A stretch of DNA of 64,000 nt from Pseudomonas borbori (GCF_900115555.1 NZ_FOWX01000011.1:99649-163648), one strand, 5' to 3'. Numbered from the stretch's first letter, positions 9,455 through 20,291 are shown. Notes: a model not told the origin generated them from the letters alone. A program made the numbers and translations.

Positions 9455-10474
9455 TCATTTCCTCGGATCGAAGGCATCGCGTGCCGCTTCGCCGATAAAC
9501 ACCAGCAGGCTGAGCATCAACGCCAGCACGCTGAAGGCGCTGATACCGAGCCAGGGCGCCTGCAGATTGGATTTGCCCTGGGCGACCAGTTCGCCCAGGG
9601 AAGGCGCGCCCGGCGGCAGGCCGAAGCCGAGGAAGTCCAGTGCGGTCAGGGTGCCGATGGCGCCGGTGAGAATGAAGGGCATGAAGGTCATGGTCGAGAC
9701 CATGGCGTTGGGCAGGATGTGACGAAACATGATGGCGCCGTTCTCCATGCCCAGGGCGCGGGCGGCGCGTACGTACTCCAGGTTGCGCCCGCGGAGAAAC
9801 TCGGCACGCACCACATCGACCAGGCTCATCCAGGAGAACAGCAGCATGATGCCCAGCAACCACCAGAAATTCGGCTGCACGAAGCTGGCGAGAATGATCA
9901 GCAGGTAGAGCACCGGCAGGCCCGACCAGATTTCCAGGAAACGCTGCCCGGCCAGGTCGACCCAGCCGCCATAGAAGCCCTGCAAGGCGCCGGCGAACAC
10001 GCCGATGATCGAGCTGAGGATGGTCAGGATCAGGGCGAACAGCACCGAGATGCGGAAGCCGTAGATCACCCGGGCCATGACGTCGCGGCCCTGGTCGTCG
10101 GTACCCAGCCAATTGTCGGCGGAAGGCGGTGCCGGGGCGGGCACCTGCAGGTCGTAATTGATGCTGGAGTAGCTGAAGGGGATCGGCGGCCAGAGCATCC
10201 AGCCGTCTTTCTGGGCGATCAGCTCCTGGATATAGGGGCTCTTGTAATTGGCCTGCAGGGGGAATTCGCCGCCAAATACGGTTTCCGGGTAGCGCTTGAG
10301 CACCGGGAAATACCAGTCGCCGTCGTAGCGCACGGCCAGCGGTTTGTCGTTGGCGATCAGTTCGGCGCCCAGGCTCAGGCCGAACAGGGCGAGGAAGATC
10401 CATAGCGACCACCAGCCGCGTTTGTGCGCCTTGAACAGTTCGAAGCGCCGTCGATTGAGTGGAGAAAGCGTCAT
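9455..10474 (-). CDS. yejE: Peptide ABC transporter permease YejE
   Basis: This 339-residue inner-membrane permease is of the DppC type. It has an N-terminal helix near 20-40, a periplasmic region of about 100 residues, and then a core of five helices. The coupling loop is visible as EFLRGRNLEYVRAARALG, which contacts the ATPase. The ATG at 10474 is preceded by the yejB stop with a one-base gap. The alternative start 20 codons upstream lies inside yejB and lacks support. Confidence 0.92.
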   Translation of the reverse strand: MTLSPLNRRRFELFKAHKRGWWSLWIFLALFGLSLGAELIANDKPLAVRYDGDWYFPVLKRYPETVFGGEFPLQANYKSPYIQELIAQKDGWMLWPPIPFSYSSINYDLQVPAPAPPSADNWLGTDDQGRDVMARVIYGFRISVLFALILTILSSIIGVFAGALQGFYGGWVDLAGQRFLEIWSGLPVLYLLIILASFVQPNFWWLLGIMLLFSWMSLVDVVRAEFLRGRNLEYVRAARALGMENGAIMFRHILPNAMVSTMTFMPFILTGAIGTLTALDFLGFGLPPGAPSLGELVAQGKSNLQAPWLGISAFSVLALMLSLLVFIGEAARDAFDPRK

Positions 10475-10475
10475 C

Positions 10476-11549
10476 TCAACCCTCCCGGCTTTCGAAGTCG
10501 ATGCGCGGATCGACCAGGGTATAGGTGATGTCACCGATCAATTTCACGGTCAATCCCAACAAGGTGAAGACGAACAGGGTGCCGAAAACCACCGGGTAGT
10601 CGCGGTTGATGGCCGCCTCGAAACTCATCAGGCCAAGGCCGTCGAGGGAGAAAATCACCTCGATCAGTAAGGAGCCGGTGAAGAAGATGCCGATAAAGGC
10701 CGAGGGAAAGCCGGCGATGATGATCAGCATGGCGTTGCGGAACACATGGCCATAGAGCACGCGGTTGTTGCTCAGGCCCTTGGCCCTGGCGGTAGTCACA
10801 TACTGCTTGTTGATCTCGTCGAGAAAGCTGTTCTTGGTCAGCAGGGTCAGGGTGGCGAAGTTGCCGATCACCAGCGCGGTCACGGGCAACGCCAGGTGCC
10901 AGAAATAGTCGAGGATCTTGCCGCCGAGGCTGAGCTCGTCGAAGTTGTTCGAGGTCAGGCCGCGCAGCGGGAACCAGTCGAGGTAGCTGCCGCCGGCGAA
11001 CACCACGATCAGCAGAATGGCGAAGAGGAAGGCTGGGATCGCGTAGCCGACGATGATCGCCGAGCTGGTCCAGACGTCGAAGGCGCTGCCGTGGCGGGTG
11101 GCCTTGGCGATGCCCAGAGGGATGGAGACCAAGTACATGATCAGGGTGCTCCACAGGCCCAGGGAGATAGACACCGGCATCTTCTCGATAATCAGGTCGA
11201 TTACCCTGGCATCGCGGAAAAAGCTCTCGCCAAAGTCGAACTGGACATAATTTTTCAGCATGATCCAGAAGCGTTCGGGGGCCGGCTTGTCGAAGCCGTA
11301 CAGGCGCTCTATCTCGGCGATCAGTTCCGGGTCGAGGCCCTGGGCGCCGCGATAGTTGGAACCGGCCACGGCGACTTCGGCACCGCCGCCGGCGATGCGA
11401 CTGGTGGCGCCCTCGAAGCCTTCCAACTTGGCGATCATCTGTTCCACCGGGCCGCCCGGGGCGGCCTGGATGATGATGAAGTTGATCAGCAGAATGCCGA
11501 ACAACGTGGGAATGATCAGCAACAGGCGACGAATGATATACGCCAGCAT
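10476..11549 (-). CDS. yejB: Peptide ABC transporter permease YejB
   Basis: This 357-residue permease is of the DppB type. It begins with the typical helix [18 protein letters not shown]. The periplasmic insert (about residues 30-110) carries the YGFDKP motif. The coupling-loop segment [11 protein letters not shown] and the C-terminal SLDGLG segment match the family. It pairs with YejE to form the transmembrane channel. It starts directly after the first binding-protein gene, with almost no gap. Confidence 0.92.
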   Translation of the reverse strand: MLAYIIRRLLLIIPTLFGILLINFIIIQAAPGGPVEQMIAKLEGFEGATSRIAGGGAEVAVAGSNYRGAQGLDPELIAEIERLYGFDKPAPERFWIMLKNYVQFDFGESFFRDARVIDLIIEKMPVSISLGLWSTLIMYLVSIPLGIAKATRHGSAFDVWTSSAIIVGYAIPAFLFAILLIVVFAGGSYLDWFPLRGLTSNNFDELSLGGKILDYFWHLALPVTALVIGNFATLTLLTKNSFLDEINKQYVTTARAKGLSNNRVLYGHVFRNAMLIIIAGFPSAFIGIFFTGSLLIEVIFSLDGLGLMSFEAAINRDYPVVFGTLFVFTLLGLTVKLIGDITYTLVDPRIDFESREG

Positions 11550-11550
11550 C

Positions 11551-13395
11551 TTATCGCTCCGTGCTCGCCGCTGCGGCGTTGTCCGTGGCGGCGGGTTCCG
11601 GTTGCGGGCGAACCCACCAGGTGTTCAGGCCAATGTCGTATTTTGGGGTGACCTTCGGGTGCTCGAGGTGGTTCCAGTAGGCCACGCGCCAGGTCTTGAT
11701 GTGCCAGTTGGGGATGACGTAATGGCCCCACAGCAACACGCGGTCGAGGGCCCGGGTGTGGGCGACCAGACTCTGCCGCGAGTCGGCATTGATCAGGCCA
11801 TCGACCAGTTGGTCGATGGCAGGGTCCTTCAGGCCGATGAAATTGCGGCTGCCGGGGTTGTCGGCGCTGCTCGAATGCCAGTATTCGCGCTGCTCGTTGC
11901 CCGGCGAGTTGGATTGGCCGAAGCCGCCCACGATCAGGTCGAAATCCCGCGAGCGCAGACGGTTGATGTACTGCGAGACATCGACCCGACGGATCACCAG
12001 TTCCATGCCGAGATCGGCCATGTTGCGCTTGAACGGTAGCAGTACGCGTTCGAATTCGGTTTGCGCGAGGAGGAACTCGAAGCTGACCGGCTTGCCTTCG
12101 GCATCGAGCATCTGGTCGCCTTCGATACGCCAGCCGGCTTCCTGCAATAATTGGTAGGCGCGCCGTTGCTGCTCGCGGATGATACCGCTGCCGTCGGTGA
12201 CGGGGACGCGGAATTCCTCGGTGAACACCTGCGCCGGGATCATGTCGCGCAACGGCCCGAGGAGCTTCAGCTCATCGGCGCCGGGCAGGCCGCTGGAGGC
12301 CAGTTCGGAGTTGTCGAAATAGCTGCGGGTACGGGTATAGGCGCCATTGAACAACTGGCGGTTGGCCCATTCGAAATCGAACAGCAGACCCAGTGCTTCA
12401 CGCACCCGTTTGTCCTGGAACAGGGGCCGGCGGGTATTGAAGATGAAGCCCTGCATGCCGGTGGGGTTGTGGTTGTCGATCTCTTCCTTGAGCAGTTGGC
12501 CATTGTCGACGGCGGGGCTGTCGTAGGCGGTGGCCCAGTTTTTCGCGCTGCTTTCCAGCCAGTAATCGAATTGCCCGGCTTTCAGCGCTTCGAGGGCCAC
12601 TGTGTTGTCGCGGTAGTAATCGATGCGCATGCTGTCGAAGTTGTAGAAGCCGCGGTTGACCGGCAGATCCTTGCCCCACCAATCCTTGACCCGCTCATAG
12701 CGAATCGAGCGCCCGGCTTTGACTTCGGCAACCCTGTAGGGGCCGCTGCCCAGCGGAATCTCCAGATTGCCCTTGCTGAAGTCGCGTTCGGCCCACCAGT
12801 GCTTGGGCAGCACCGGCAGTTGCCCGAGAATCAGCGGCAGTTCGCGGTTGCCGGCATGCTTGAAGATAAAGCGCACCTGGCGCGGGCCTTCGACTTCGAC
12901 CCGTTCGACATCGGCGTAATAGGCACGGTAGGTAGGGGCGCCATGGGTCATCAGGGTTTCGAACGTGAACTTGACGTCCTCGGCGGTCACCGCCTGGCCG
13001 TCGTTGAAACGCGCCTCGGGACGCAGGTAGAAACGCACCCAGGCGTTGTCCGGGGCTTTCTCGATTGTTTCCGCGAGCAGGCCGTATTCGCTGAAGGGTT
13101 CGTCCAGGCCATGGCGAGTCAGGGTGTCGTAGATCAGGCCGATGTCATCGGCCGCCACACCTTTGTTGATGAAGGGGTTGAGGCTGTCGAAACCACCAAA
13201 GCCGGCCTGACGCAAGGTACCGCCCTTCGGGGCGTCGGGGTTCACATAGTCGAAATGTTGGTAACCGGCCGGGTATTTGGCGGGTTCGTCATACAGGGTC
13301 AGGGCGTGCTTGCCTGCGGCCTGGACCAGGCTGGCCAGGGCGAGCAGGGCGATGCTGCTGCCGTGCAATAGAAATGAACGCAGGGACAGCGTCAT
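11551..13395 (-). CDS. YejA-like extracellular peptide-binding protein (downstream copy)
   Basis: This 614-residue periplasmic binding protein belongs to the SBP family 5. A signal peptide (about residues 1-26) ends at SLVQAA and is followed by [10 protein letters not shown]. The body carries [29 protein letters not shown] and the late motif [13 protein letters not shown], all typical of YejA. It delivers peptides to YejB/YejE. The ATG at 13395 follows GGAG and overlaps the stop of the upstream paralogue (ATGA). It is clearly homologous to the neighbouring copy, so the pair is an old tandem duplication with possibly different peptide preferences. Confidence 0.88.
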   Translation of the reverse strand: MTLSLRSFLLHGSSIALLALASLVQAAGKHALTLYDEPAKYPAGYQHFDYVNPDAPKGGTLRQAGFGGFDSLNPFINKGVAADDIGLIYDTLTRHGLDEPFSEYGLLAETIEKAPDNAWVRFYLRPEARFNDGQAVTAEDVKFTFETLMTHGAPTYRAYYADVERVEVEGPRQVRFIFKHAGNRELPLILGQLPVLPKHWWAERDFSKGNLEIPLGSGPYRVAEVKAGRSIRYERVKDWWGKDLPVNRGFYNFDSMRIDYYRDNTVALEALKAGQFDYWLESSAKNWATAYDSPAVDNGQLLKEEIDNHNPTGMQGFIFNTRRPLFQDKRVREALGLLFDFEWANRQLFNGAYTRTRSYFDNSELASSGLPGADELKLLGPLRDMIPAQVFTEEFRVPVTDGSGIIREQQRRAYQLLQEAGWRIEGDQMLDAEGKPVSFEFLLAQTEFERVLLPFKRNMADLGMELVIRRVDVSQYINRLRSRDFDLIVGGFGQSNSPGNEQREYWHSSSADNPGSRNFIGLKDPAIDQLVDGLINADSRQSLVAHTRALDRVLLWGHYVIPNWHIKTWRVAYWNHLEHPKVTPKYDIGLNTWWVRPQPEPAATDNAAAASTER

Positions 13396-15224
13396 CGGGC
13401 ATTCTCCGTGGGTTTCAGCCACCAGGTGCGCAGGCCCAGGGTATAGGGCGGCGTGGTGACGAAGGCAAACCGGTTGCGGTAGGCCAGGCGGTGATAGTTG
13501 ATATACCAATTGGGGATGGTGTAGTGCTGCCACAGCAGCACCCGGTCCAGTGCGCGAGTGGCGGCGATTTGTTCATCGCGGGTTTGCGCCGACAGCAGTT
13601 TGTCGAGCAGGGCGTCGACCACTGGATGGTTCACCCCCGCATAGTTCTTGCCGCCCTTGACCGTGGCCTGGCTGGAGTGGAAGTACAGCCATTGTTCAAG
13701 GCCCGGGCTGAGGGTTTGTGGCAGGGTCAGCAGGATCATGTCGAAATCGAATTGATCCAGGCGCTGTTTGTATTGCGCGCGATCGACGGTGCGCAGGTTG
13801 GCCTGGATGCCGATGCTGGCGAGGTTCTCGGTGAACGGCTGGAGGATGCGTTCGAGATTGGGATTGACCAGCAAAATCTCGAACTGCAGCGGCTGGCCCT
13901 TGGCGTTCAGCAGATACTGGCCGGACGGTTTCCAGCCAGCCTCGGCCAATAGACCGAGGGCGCGGCGCAAGGTTTCCCGGGGGATGCCGCGGCCATCGGT
14001 TTGCGGTATGGCGAAGGGTTCGCTGAACAGGCGTTTCGGCAGTTGCTGGCGATAAGGCGACAGCAGCAGCCATTCGGCGCCTTCGGGCGTGCCGGTGGCG
14101 GAGAATTCGCTGTTTGGGTAATAGCTCTTGGCGCGCAAATAGGAACTGTTGAATAGCGCGCGGTTGGTCCACTCGAAGTCGAACATCAGCCCCAGCGCTT
14201 CGCGTACCTTGCGTTCGGCGAAAGCCGCGCGCCTGCTGTTCATGAACAGAGCCTGGGTCTGGGTGGGGATCTGGTGCGGGATCTCCGCACGGATCACCTC
14301 GCCGCGCGCAATCGCCGGAAAGCGGTAGCCGTTGGCCCAGTTCTTCGCTTGTTGCTCGATATAGAAGTCGAACTCACCGGCCTTGAAGGCTTCGAAGGCC
14401 ACATGGCTGTCGCGGTAGAACTCCACCTCGACCCGATCGAAGTTGTACTTGCCGCGATTGACCGGCAGTTTCTCGCCCCACCAATCTTTCACCCGTTCAA
14501 AGGTCAGGCTGCGCCCTGGGTTGACCTGGGTGATGCGGTAAGGACCGCTGCCCAGCGGCGGCTCGAAGGTGGTGGCCTTGAAGTCGCGATCCTTCCAGTA
14601 ATGCTGCGGCAGTACCGGCAATTCGCCCAGGCGCAGGATCAGCAGCGGATTGCCCGAGCGTTTGAAGACGAAGCGGATGCGGTGGCGATTGAGGATGTCG
14701 ACCCGTTTGACTTCCTGCAGGCTGGTGCGGTACTGCGGGTGCCCCTCCTTGAGCAGCAGCCGATAGGAAAACGCCACGTCGTAGGCCGTGATCGGTTTGC
14801 CGTCATGGAAGTGCGCTTGCGGGCGCAGATTGAACACTACCCAGCTGCGGTCTTCGCTGTATTCGACCGACTTGGCGATGAGGCCGTAACTGGAGGCTGG
14901 CTCATCGCCGGAGGGGTCGTAATGACCGGTGCCGGCCATCAGCGGTTCGTTCAGCCCGGTGACGCCGTATTGCAGGAAATTGGCGGTGGAAATCGGGCTG
15001 GTGCCCTTGAAGGTGTAGGCATTGAGGGTGTCGAAGGTGCCCATGCCCATGAAACGCAGCATGCCGCCTTTCGGCGCATCGGGATTGACCCAGTCGAAAT
15101 GGCTGAAGCTGGCCGGGTATTTGAGCGCGCCAAATTGCGCATAGCCGTGGCTTTCGCTGACGGTCGCCCACGCGGGAAAGCCGATGACCAAACTGAGGAC
15201 TAGCGAGAGGAGGGGACGTATCAA
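13392..15224 (-). CDS. YejA-like extracellular peptide-binding protein (upstream copy)
   Basis: This 610-residue SBP family 5 protein has a clear signal peptide (MIRPLLSLVLSLVIGFPAWA). It also carries [29 protein letters not shown] and VLLWQHYTIPNWY. The likely start is TTG at 15224. No ATG lies near, and a later start would remove the signal peptide. The ribosome binding site is weak. It is the first gene of the five-gene yej operon, and its stop overlaps the start of its paralogue. Confidence 0.87.
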   Translation of the reverse strand: MIRPLLSLVLSLVIGFPAWATVSESHGYAQFGALKYPASFSHFDWVNPDAPKGGMLRFMGMGTFDTLNAYTFKGTSPISTANFLQYGVTGLNEPLMAGTGHYDPSGDEPASSYGLIAKSVEYSEDRSWVVFNLRPQAHFHDGKPITAYDVAFSYRLLLKEGHPQYRTSLQEVKRVDILNRHRIRFVFKRSGNPLLILRLGELPVLPQHYWKDRDFKATTFEPPLGSGPYRITQVNPGRSLTFERVKDWWGEKLPVNRGKYNFDRVEVEFYRDSHVAFEAFKAGEFDFYIEQQAKNWANGYRFPAIARGEVIRAEIPHQIPTQTQALFMNSRRAAFAERKVREALGLMFDFEWTNRALFNSSYLRAKSYYPNSEFSATGTPEGAEWLLLSPYRQQLPKRLFSEPFAIPQTDGRGIPRETLRRALGLLAEAGWKPSGQYLLNAKGQPLQFEILLVNPNLERILQPFTENLASIGIQANLRTVDRAQYKQRLDQFDFDMILLTLPQTLSPGLEQWLYFHSSQATVKGGKNYAGVNHPVVDALLDKLLSAQTRDEQIAATRALDRVLLWQHYTIPNWYINYHRLAYRNRFAFVTTPPYTLGLRTWWLKPTENAR

Positions 15225-15373
15225 GTGAAATATCCGATCCAGAGCGGCTTTTGGGCTTCTTGTCCAGTACAGTAACAGCTTGTATCCGCAGGAAAAAGGC
15301 CAAGTCTATTGGCAGGACATGCTGGCATTATTACGCTCTTCATTACGCTCCTCCGATTAATCACCACGAGGCC

Positions 15374-16825
15374 TTGAACTTGGATACACGTAGCCATGGT
15401 CTGCAGTCATGGATCGAGCGTCTGAATCAGGCCGAATTACCGGCCCTGGCTGCGGTGGTGCAGGATCTGCAGCGCCTGGCGCAACAAGAGCACGCGTCTG
15501 TTCAGCAACTGGCGGACGTCCTGCTGCGCGATGCCTCGTTGACCTCCAAGGTGCTGCGAGTCGGCAATAGCGCCTATTACAACCCTTCGCAAGAAACCAT
15601 CAAGACCATCTCGCGGGCCATCGTCCTGATCGGCTTCGACAATGTACGCCTGATCAGTCTCTCCGTGAGCCTTATCGATGGCTTGCTCACCCGGGCGCCG
15701 CGTGAGCAGTTGCAGGAACTGCTCGCGCGCTCGTTTCATGCGGCCGTACAGGCGCGCAATATTGCCGGCTACGTGCTGACAAGGTACGAGGAGGAGGTCT
15801 TCATCGCGGCCCTGCTCTATCACCTGGGCGAACTGGCTTTCTGGGGCTGTGGCGGTGAACAGGCGGACGAACTGGCCAGCGCCTTGTCCCAGCCAGGAGT
15901 CGATGTCGAGGAAGCGGTGCGAGCGGTGCTCGGCACCAGTTTCCGCCAGCTGACCCAGGGGTTGGTGAAAGGCTGGAATATCGGCGAGATCGCCAGCCTG
16001 GCGCATAACAGCGTCAACCATAACGACCCGGCGGTGCGCGCGGTCAGTCTGGGCGCCCGGATCAGTGAGGCAGCGCTCGGTGGTTGGGACTCGCCTGCGA
16101 TGGAGGCCGTGGTCGGCGAGATGGCGACATTCATCGGGGGCAGCCCGCAGGAGGCCATGCAGCAGGTTCTTGCCAGTGCCGATGAAGCGGTCAAGGTGGC
16201 CGCGACCTTTGGCGCCAGTCAGCTCTGCCGCCTGATCCCCAATACCGATCCCGAGCAAATCCGTCTGCAGCAGGAGCAGCGCAAGGCGAGCCTGTTGCAG
16301 CCCAATCTGCAGCTGCTGCAGCAGGCCCTGCAGGATCTGGGATTGCTGGCGTCTCGCCGAGGCGATCTCGACTTGATTCTCGATACCCTGCTCAAGGGGC
16401 TGCATCAGGGCGCGGGGCTGGAACGGGTGATGTTGGTAGTGCTGGCCGGAGGACAAAGTTGTTTTCGGGCCAAACGGGTGGTGGGCGAAGAAACCGAAGG
16501 CTGGTTGCGCGATTTCCTGCTGCCGGTCGAGTCACGCGAGCAACCGCACATCTTCAGCTACGTGTTGCGCAATAAGGAAGCCGTGTGGATGGGGGTACCT
16601 GCCAGCTACAGCCTCAACGAACTGGTGACCCAGCCGATACGTCAGCGGCTCGGCCAGGGCATGTTCTTTATTGCCCCGCTATTGGCCGGCAACCGCGAGA
16701 TCGGTGTGATCTATGCCGACAACCGGGTGTCCGGGCGCGCCTTGAAGCATGAGCAGTTCGTTGCCTTCCAGCGCTTTACCCAACTCACCCGACGTTGCCT
16801 GGAGGCGTTGAGTCAGCGCGCTTGA
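15374..16825 (+). CDS. HDOD domain signalling protein
   Basis: This protein of about 483 residues has an HDOD domain at roughly residues 20-220 (LPALAAVVQDLQRLAQ, LLRDASLTSKVLRVGNSAYY, ISRAIVLIGFDNVRLISLS). A GAF-like region follows from about 320 to the end. HDOD proteins in pseudomonads act in signalling and post-transcriptional control. There is no HD catalytic pair, as is usual for HDOD. The start is uncertain: TTG at 15374 or 15380 gives the expected MNLDTRS-like N-terminus, while an ATG 41 codons upstream adds an unlikely leader. The gene is divergent from the yej operon and convergent with mltD. Confidence 0.8.
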   Translation: MNLDTRSHGLQSWIERLNQAELPALAAVVQDLQRLAQQEHASVQQLADVLLRDASLTSKVLRVGNSAYYNPSQETIKTISRAIVLIGFDNVRLISLSVSLIDGLLTRAPREQLQELLARSFHAAVQARNIAGYVLTRYEEEVFIAALLYHLGELAFWGCGGEQADELASALSQPGVDVEEAVRAVLGTSFRQLTQGLVKGWNIGEIASLAHNSVNHNDPAVRAVSLGARISEAALGGWDSPAMEAVVGEMATFIGGSPQEAMQQVLASADEAVKVAATFGASQLCRLIPNTDPEQIRLQQEQRKASLLQPNLQLLQQALQDLGLLASRRGDLDLILDTLLKGLHQGAGLERVMLVVLAGGQSCFRAKRVVGEETEGWLRDFLLPVESREQPHIFSYVLRNKEAVWMGVPASYSLNELVTQPIRQRLGQGMFFIAPLLAGNREIGVIYADNRVSGRALKHEQFVAFQRFTQLTRRCLEALSQRA

Positions 16826-16836
16826 GTGCTGCTCGA

Positions 16837-18393
16837 TCAGGGCAGACGCAGGGTCAGGGTTTGCCCTGGCTTGATGACGTTGCCCGTGCGTGGATTCCAG
16901 CGTTGCAGGTGCTGCATCTCGACCTTGAAGCGTTTGGCGATGGCGTACAGCGAATCGCCTTTGCGCACCTTGTAATAGGTCGTAGCGCCACGTCCGCTAG
17001 CGCTGGATGTCGCCGGCATCTGGCCGCCGTGTAGCGCCAGAGTCTGGCCGGCGCGCAGGTTGTGGCTTTTGAGGTTGTTCCAGCGCTGCAAGTCCTTGGT
17101 CGAGACCTGGTGGTTCTTGGCGATTTGCCAGAGGCTGTCGCCGTTTTTCACTCGATAACTGCGTGATTGCGCAACAGAACGGGCAGCAGGCTGGAACAGC
17201 GGCTCTTTCGGCGAGACGCCCGGTTGCGCGGGAATGCTGAGTACCTGGCCGATACGCAAATGGTTGCTGGACAGCTTGTTGATGTCTTTGAGGGTACTGA
17301 CTGTCAGGTGATAGCGGTTGGCGATGCTGTTGAGGCTGTCGCCGGAACGAACGCTGTACTGCTGCCAGTCCACCAGATCCTGCGGTTTCATCAATGCCAG
17401 GTTGGCAGCCAGCAGTTCCGCATTGGCGGTCGGCACCAGCAGATGTTGCGGGCCGTCCAGGGTGATGCGTCGTTTAAAGGCCGGGTTGAGCTGGTACAAC
17501 TCGTCCTCGTCCAGGTCAGCCATGGCGGCGACCCTGGACAGGTCCATGCGCTGCTTGAGTGCGACTTTCTCGAAATAGGGTTCGTTGGCAATCGGTTCGA
17601 GGTCGACGCCGTAGGCCTGCGGGGACATCACCACCTGCGACAGGGCCAGCAGCTTGGGCACGTAATTCTGCGTCTCCTTGGGCAGCGTCAGGTTCCAGTA
17701 GTCGGTCGGTAGGCCGAGTTGCTGGTTGCGTTCGATGGCCCGGCTGACACGGCCTTCGCCGGCATTGTAGGCGGCCAGGGCGAGCAGCCAGTCGCCGTTG
17801 AACATCTCATGCAGGCGTGACAGGTAGTCCATCGCCGCATTGGTCGAGGCCGTGACGTCGCGGCGCCCGTCGTACCAGCTGGTCTGGCGCAGGTTGAAAT
17901 GCCGGCCGGTGGAGGGGATGAATTGCCACAGACCGACCGCATTGGCGTGGGAATAGGCGAAGGGGTTGTAGGCGCTTTCGATCATCGGCAGCAACGCCAG
18001 CTCCATCGGCATGTTGCGCTCTTCCAGGCGCTCGACGATGTAATGGATATAGGGGCCGCTGCGTTCGCCGGATTTTTCGATAAAAGAAGGGTTGCTGACG
18101 AACCACAGGCGCTGCTGCTCGATGCGCGGGTTGATGCCGATCTGATCCTGCATCTGGTAGCCATCACGGACACGCTGCCAGATATCCTCGGGCTCTGCCG
18201 TGGCGATGCTGTCGGTCAGCCAGACCGGTTCGCGTTCCAGGCCCACCGTCAGATCGGTGTCGTTACCGCTGTCCTCGGTGTTATTGCCCGTGCTCTGGCA
18301 GCCGGCCAGGGTTGCACAAAACACCACCACCAGCGCCTGTGCGCCTTGTGCCAATGCCTTTAGATTCAATGTCTTGCGTGGTGATAAAGGCAT
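16837..18393 (-). CDS. mltD: Membrane-bound lytic murein transglycosylase D (MltD), three LysM repeats
   Basis: This 518-residue outer-membrane lipoprotein cleaves peptidoglycan glycan strands. A lipoprotein signal peptide ends in LAGC, with lipidated Cys32. The transglycosylase domain (about 110-230) holds catalytic Glu139 in MIESAYNPFA, followed by AVGLWQFIPSTGR and LALAAYNAGEGR. Three LysM peptidoglycan-binding repeats occupy about 345-390, 420-463 and 473-516 (YSVRSGDSL, YRVKNGDSLW, YKVRKGDSLY). It lies directly upstream of gloB on the same strand. Confidence 0.94.
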   Translation of the reverse strand: MPLSPRKTLNLKALAQGAQALVVVFCATLAGCQSTGNNTEDSGNDTDLTVGLEREPVWLTDSIATAEPEDIWQRVRDGYQMQDQIGINPRIEQQRLWFVSNPSFIEKSGERSGPYIHYIVERLEERNMPMELALLPMIESAYNPFAYSHANAVGLWQFIPSTGRHFNLRQTSWYDGRRDVTASTNAAMDYLSRLHEMFNGDWLLALAAYNAGEGRVSRAIERNQQLGLPTDYWNLTLPKETQNYVPKLLALSQVVMSPQAYGVDLEPIANEPYFEKVALKQRMDLSRVAAMADLDEDELYQLNPAFKRRITLDGPQHLLVPTANAELLAANLALMKPQDLVDWQQYSVRSGDSLNSIANRYHLTVSTLKDINKLSSNHLRIGQVLSIPAQPGVSPKEPLFQPAARSVAQSRSYRVKNGDSLWQIAKNHQVSTKDLQRWNNLKSHNLRAGQTLALHGGQMPATSSASGRGATTYYKVRKGDSLYAIAKRFKVEMQHLQRWNPRTGNVIKPGQTLTLRLP

Positions 18394-18493
18394 TGTTTGG
18401 CTGGGGCTTCCCGGGGTAAAGGTCGGGCGATTCTAGGAATCGAAGCCGGAGTGGTCAAGTTTTAACCACTCTTTTGCAGGGTTGTCGAGGTTT

Positions 18494-19267
18494 TTAGAAA
18501 TTATCCTTCCATGCGCGCAGGCGCGCGAAGACTTCGCTGGGCGAGCGTTTTTGCGCGCCGTCATGCTCGTCAATTTTTGCTATGACCGCCTCTTCGGTGC
18601 TGCGCAAGAAGGGGTTGGTCGCGCACTCCAGGGCCAGGCTGGACGGTAGGCTGATGCGGCCTTCGGCGCGCCAGGCACTGACCTCTTGCAGGCGCTGGGT
18701 GATCTGCAGGTTGTCCGGTTCGACCGCCTGGGCAAAGCGCAGGTTGCTCAAGGTGTATTCATGGGTGCAGTACACCCGGGTTTGCCCTGGCAGGGCCGCC
18801 AGGCGGCTGAGCGAGTCGTGCATCTGCGCGGGGCTGCCTTCGAACAGGCGCCCGCAGCCGGCGGCGAACAGGGTGTCGCCACAAAACAGCCAGTGCTGCT
18901 CTGCCTGGTAATAGGCGATATGGCCCAGGGTGTGACCCGGTACTTCGATCACCCGAAGGCGCTGGCCGAGCACCTCGACCTCATCGCTTTCGCGCAAGGC
19001 CAGATCGCGCGCGGGGATCTTTTCCTGCGCCGGGCCGAGTACCCGTGCCCCGGTGGCCGCCTTCAACGGCCGGATGCCGCCGACATGGTCGGGGTGATGG
19101 TGGGTGATCAGAATGTCGCTCAATTGCCAGTCCGGGTGGCTGCCCAGCCAGGCCAGCACCGGCGCCGCATCACCGGGGTCGACCACCGCGCAACGGCGCT
19201 GTGCGAGGTCTTGCAGCAACCAGATATAGTTGTCCGAGAAGGCGGGCAGGGCGTCGATCTTTATCAT
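18494..19267 (-). CDS. gloB: Hydroxyacylglutathione hydrolase (glyoxalase II)
   Basis: This 257-residue metallo-beta-lactamase-fold enzyme hydrolyses S-lactoylglutathione to lactate and glutathione, the second glyoxalase step. The metal motif THHHPDH is at residues 55-61. Further ligands lie in [22 protein letters not shown] and YCTHEYT. The C-terminal glutathione-binding region carries NPFLR. The start is taken at ATG 19267 ([10 protein letters not shown]); an ATG lies one codon earlier. It is divergent from the methyltransferase gene, with a 76-bp shared promoter region. Confidence 0.93.
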   Translation of the reverse strand: MIKIDALPAFSDNYIWLLQDLAQRRCAVVDPGDAAPVLAWLGSHPDWQLSDILITHHHPDHVGGIRPLKAATGARVLGPAQEKIPARDLALRESDEVEVLGQRLRVIEVPGHTLGHIAYYQAEQHWLFCGDTLFAAGCGRLFEGSPAQMHDSLSRLAALPGQTRVYCTHEYTLSNLRFAQAVEPDNLQITQRLQEVSAWRAEGRISLPSSLALECATNPFLRSTEEAVIAKIDEHDGAQKRSPSEVFARLRAWKDNF

Positions 19268-19343
19268 CATGCGGGTCGCTAAGCAGGCCATAAAGGTGCA
19301 TCTTAGGACTCATTGGCGGTGCTGGCTACGCAGGTAATCCTTT

Positions 19344-20102
19344 ATGTCCGATCATCCTTTCGCTCAGGCCGATGCCGATTGGCTCAAACTTATCGGCACG
19401 GCGCGCCACTGGTTCAACGGGCCCTACGGGCAGTTGCTGCTGGAGGACGAACAGCGCTTGCTCGAGGAAGAGTTGGCGCGCTTCTTCGGCGGTTACATGG
19501 TGCACTACGGCCCTTCCGCGCAAGCCTCGCCGAATGCCGCGCAGATCCAGCGCAACGTGCGGGTCGGCGCGCCCTTCAGCGGGGTGGAGATCGTCTGCGA
19601 GGAGCAGGCCTGGCCGCTGACCGAATATGCCGCCGATGTCGTGTTGCTCCAGCATGGCCTGGACTTCAGTCTGTCGCCCCATGGTCTGTTGCGCGAAGCG
19701 GCCCACAGCGTGCGCCCGGGCGGCCATCTGCTGGTGGTCGGGATCAACCCGAGGAGCGCCTGGGGCGTGCGCCATCTGTTCGCCCGCGATGCCTTGCGTC
19801 AGGCCCGCTGCATTGCGCCCAACCGGGTCAGTGACTGGCTGCACCTGTTGGGCTTCGCGCTGGAGAAACGCCGCTTCGGGTGCTATCGTCCGCCGCTTGC
19901 TTCCACTGCCTGGCAGGCTCGTCTGGCTCCGCTGGAAACCTGGGGCGACGCCTGGCAATCGCCAGGCGGCGGCTTCTATCTATTGGTCGCGCGCAAGCTG
20001 GTGATCGGCTTGCGCCCGTTGCGGCAGACGCAGCGAGCGCCCATGGGCAAGCTGGTGCCCATGCCGGTAGCCAAGGTCAGTCGCCGCGAGCCGAAGCCCT
20101 AA
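19344..20102 (+). CDS. Class I SAM-dependent methyltransferase-like protein
   Basis: This 252-residue protein has a methyltransferase-like core. The segments DVVLLQHGLDF, LLREAAHSVRPGGHLLVVG and WLHLLGF match strands 4 to 7 of class I enzymes. The N-terminal SAM loop is poorly conserved, since the usual GxGxG is not evident. It could be a degenerate or atypical member. The gene lies between gloB and rnhA in pseudomonads. An AGGTAA site precedes the ATG. The substrate is unknown. Confidence 0.75.
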   Translation: MSDHPFAQADADWLKLIGTARHWFNGPYGQLLLEDEQRLLEEELARFFGGYMVHYGPSAQASPNAAQIQRNVRVGAPFSGVEIVCEEQAWPLTEYAADVVLLQHGLDFSLSPHGLLREAAHSVRPGGHLLVVGINPRSAWGVRHLFARDALRQARCIAPNRVSDWLHLLGFALEKRRFGCYRPPLASTAWQARLAPLETWGDAWQSPGGGFYLLVARKLVIGLRPLRQTQRAPMGKLVPMPVAKVSRREPKP

Positions 20103-20108
20103 GCGCTT

Positions 20109-20253
20109 GCAGGCCGTTGAAAAAACGTAGGCGAGGCAGGCAAGACAAGGCAAAACGGCCGAAAAAGCGCAGTTTACGTGCTGTAAATGAGCATTTTGAG
20201 GCCGTTTTTAACGCAGTATTGCCAACGCAGGTAGTTTTTCAACGGCCTGCTAG
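20109..20253. repeat. Complete inverted-end intergenic repeat (MITE-like), 145 bp
   Basis: The left end GCAGGCCGTTGAAAAA and the right end TTTTTCAACGGCCTGCTAG are inverted copies. Next to them are AACGTAGGCGAGGCAGGCAA (left) and GCCAACGCAGGTAG (right). The same blocks occur in the opposite orientation in the element at 30134-30294. It encodes no protein. It lies between the methyltransferase gene and rnhA and ends 39 bp before the rnhA start, so it may affect rnhA expression. Confidence 0.75.
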
Positions 20254-20291
20254 AGCCTGCCGAGCGGAATTTATTGAGAGATTGGCTCTGC

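Noticed and set aside
11551..15224. Tandem yejA-like genes as a novel system
   Set aside because: Two binding-protein genes before yejBEF are, as I recall, the normal arrangement in pseudomonads.
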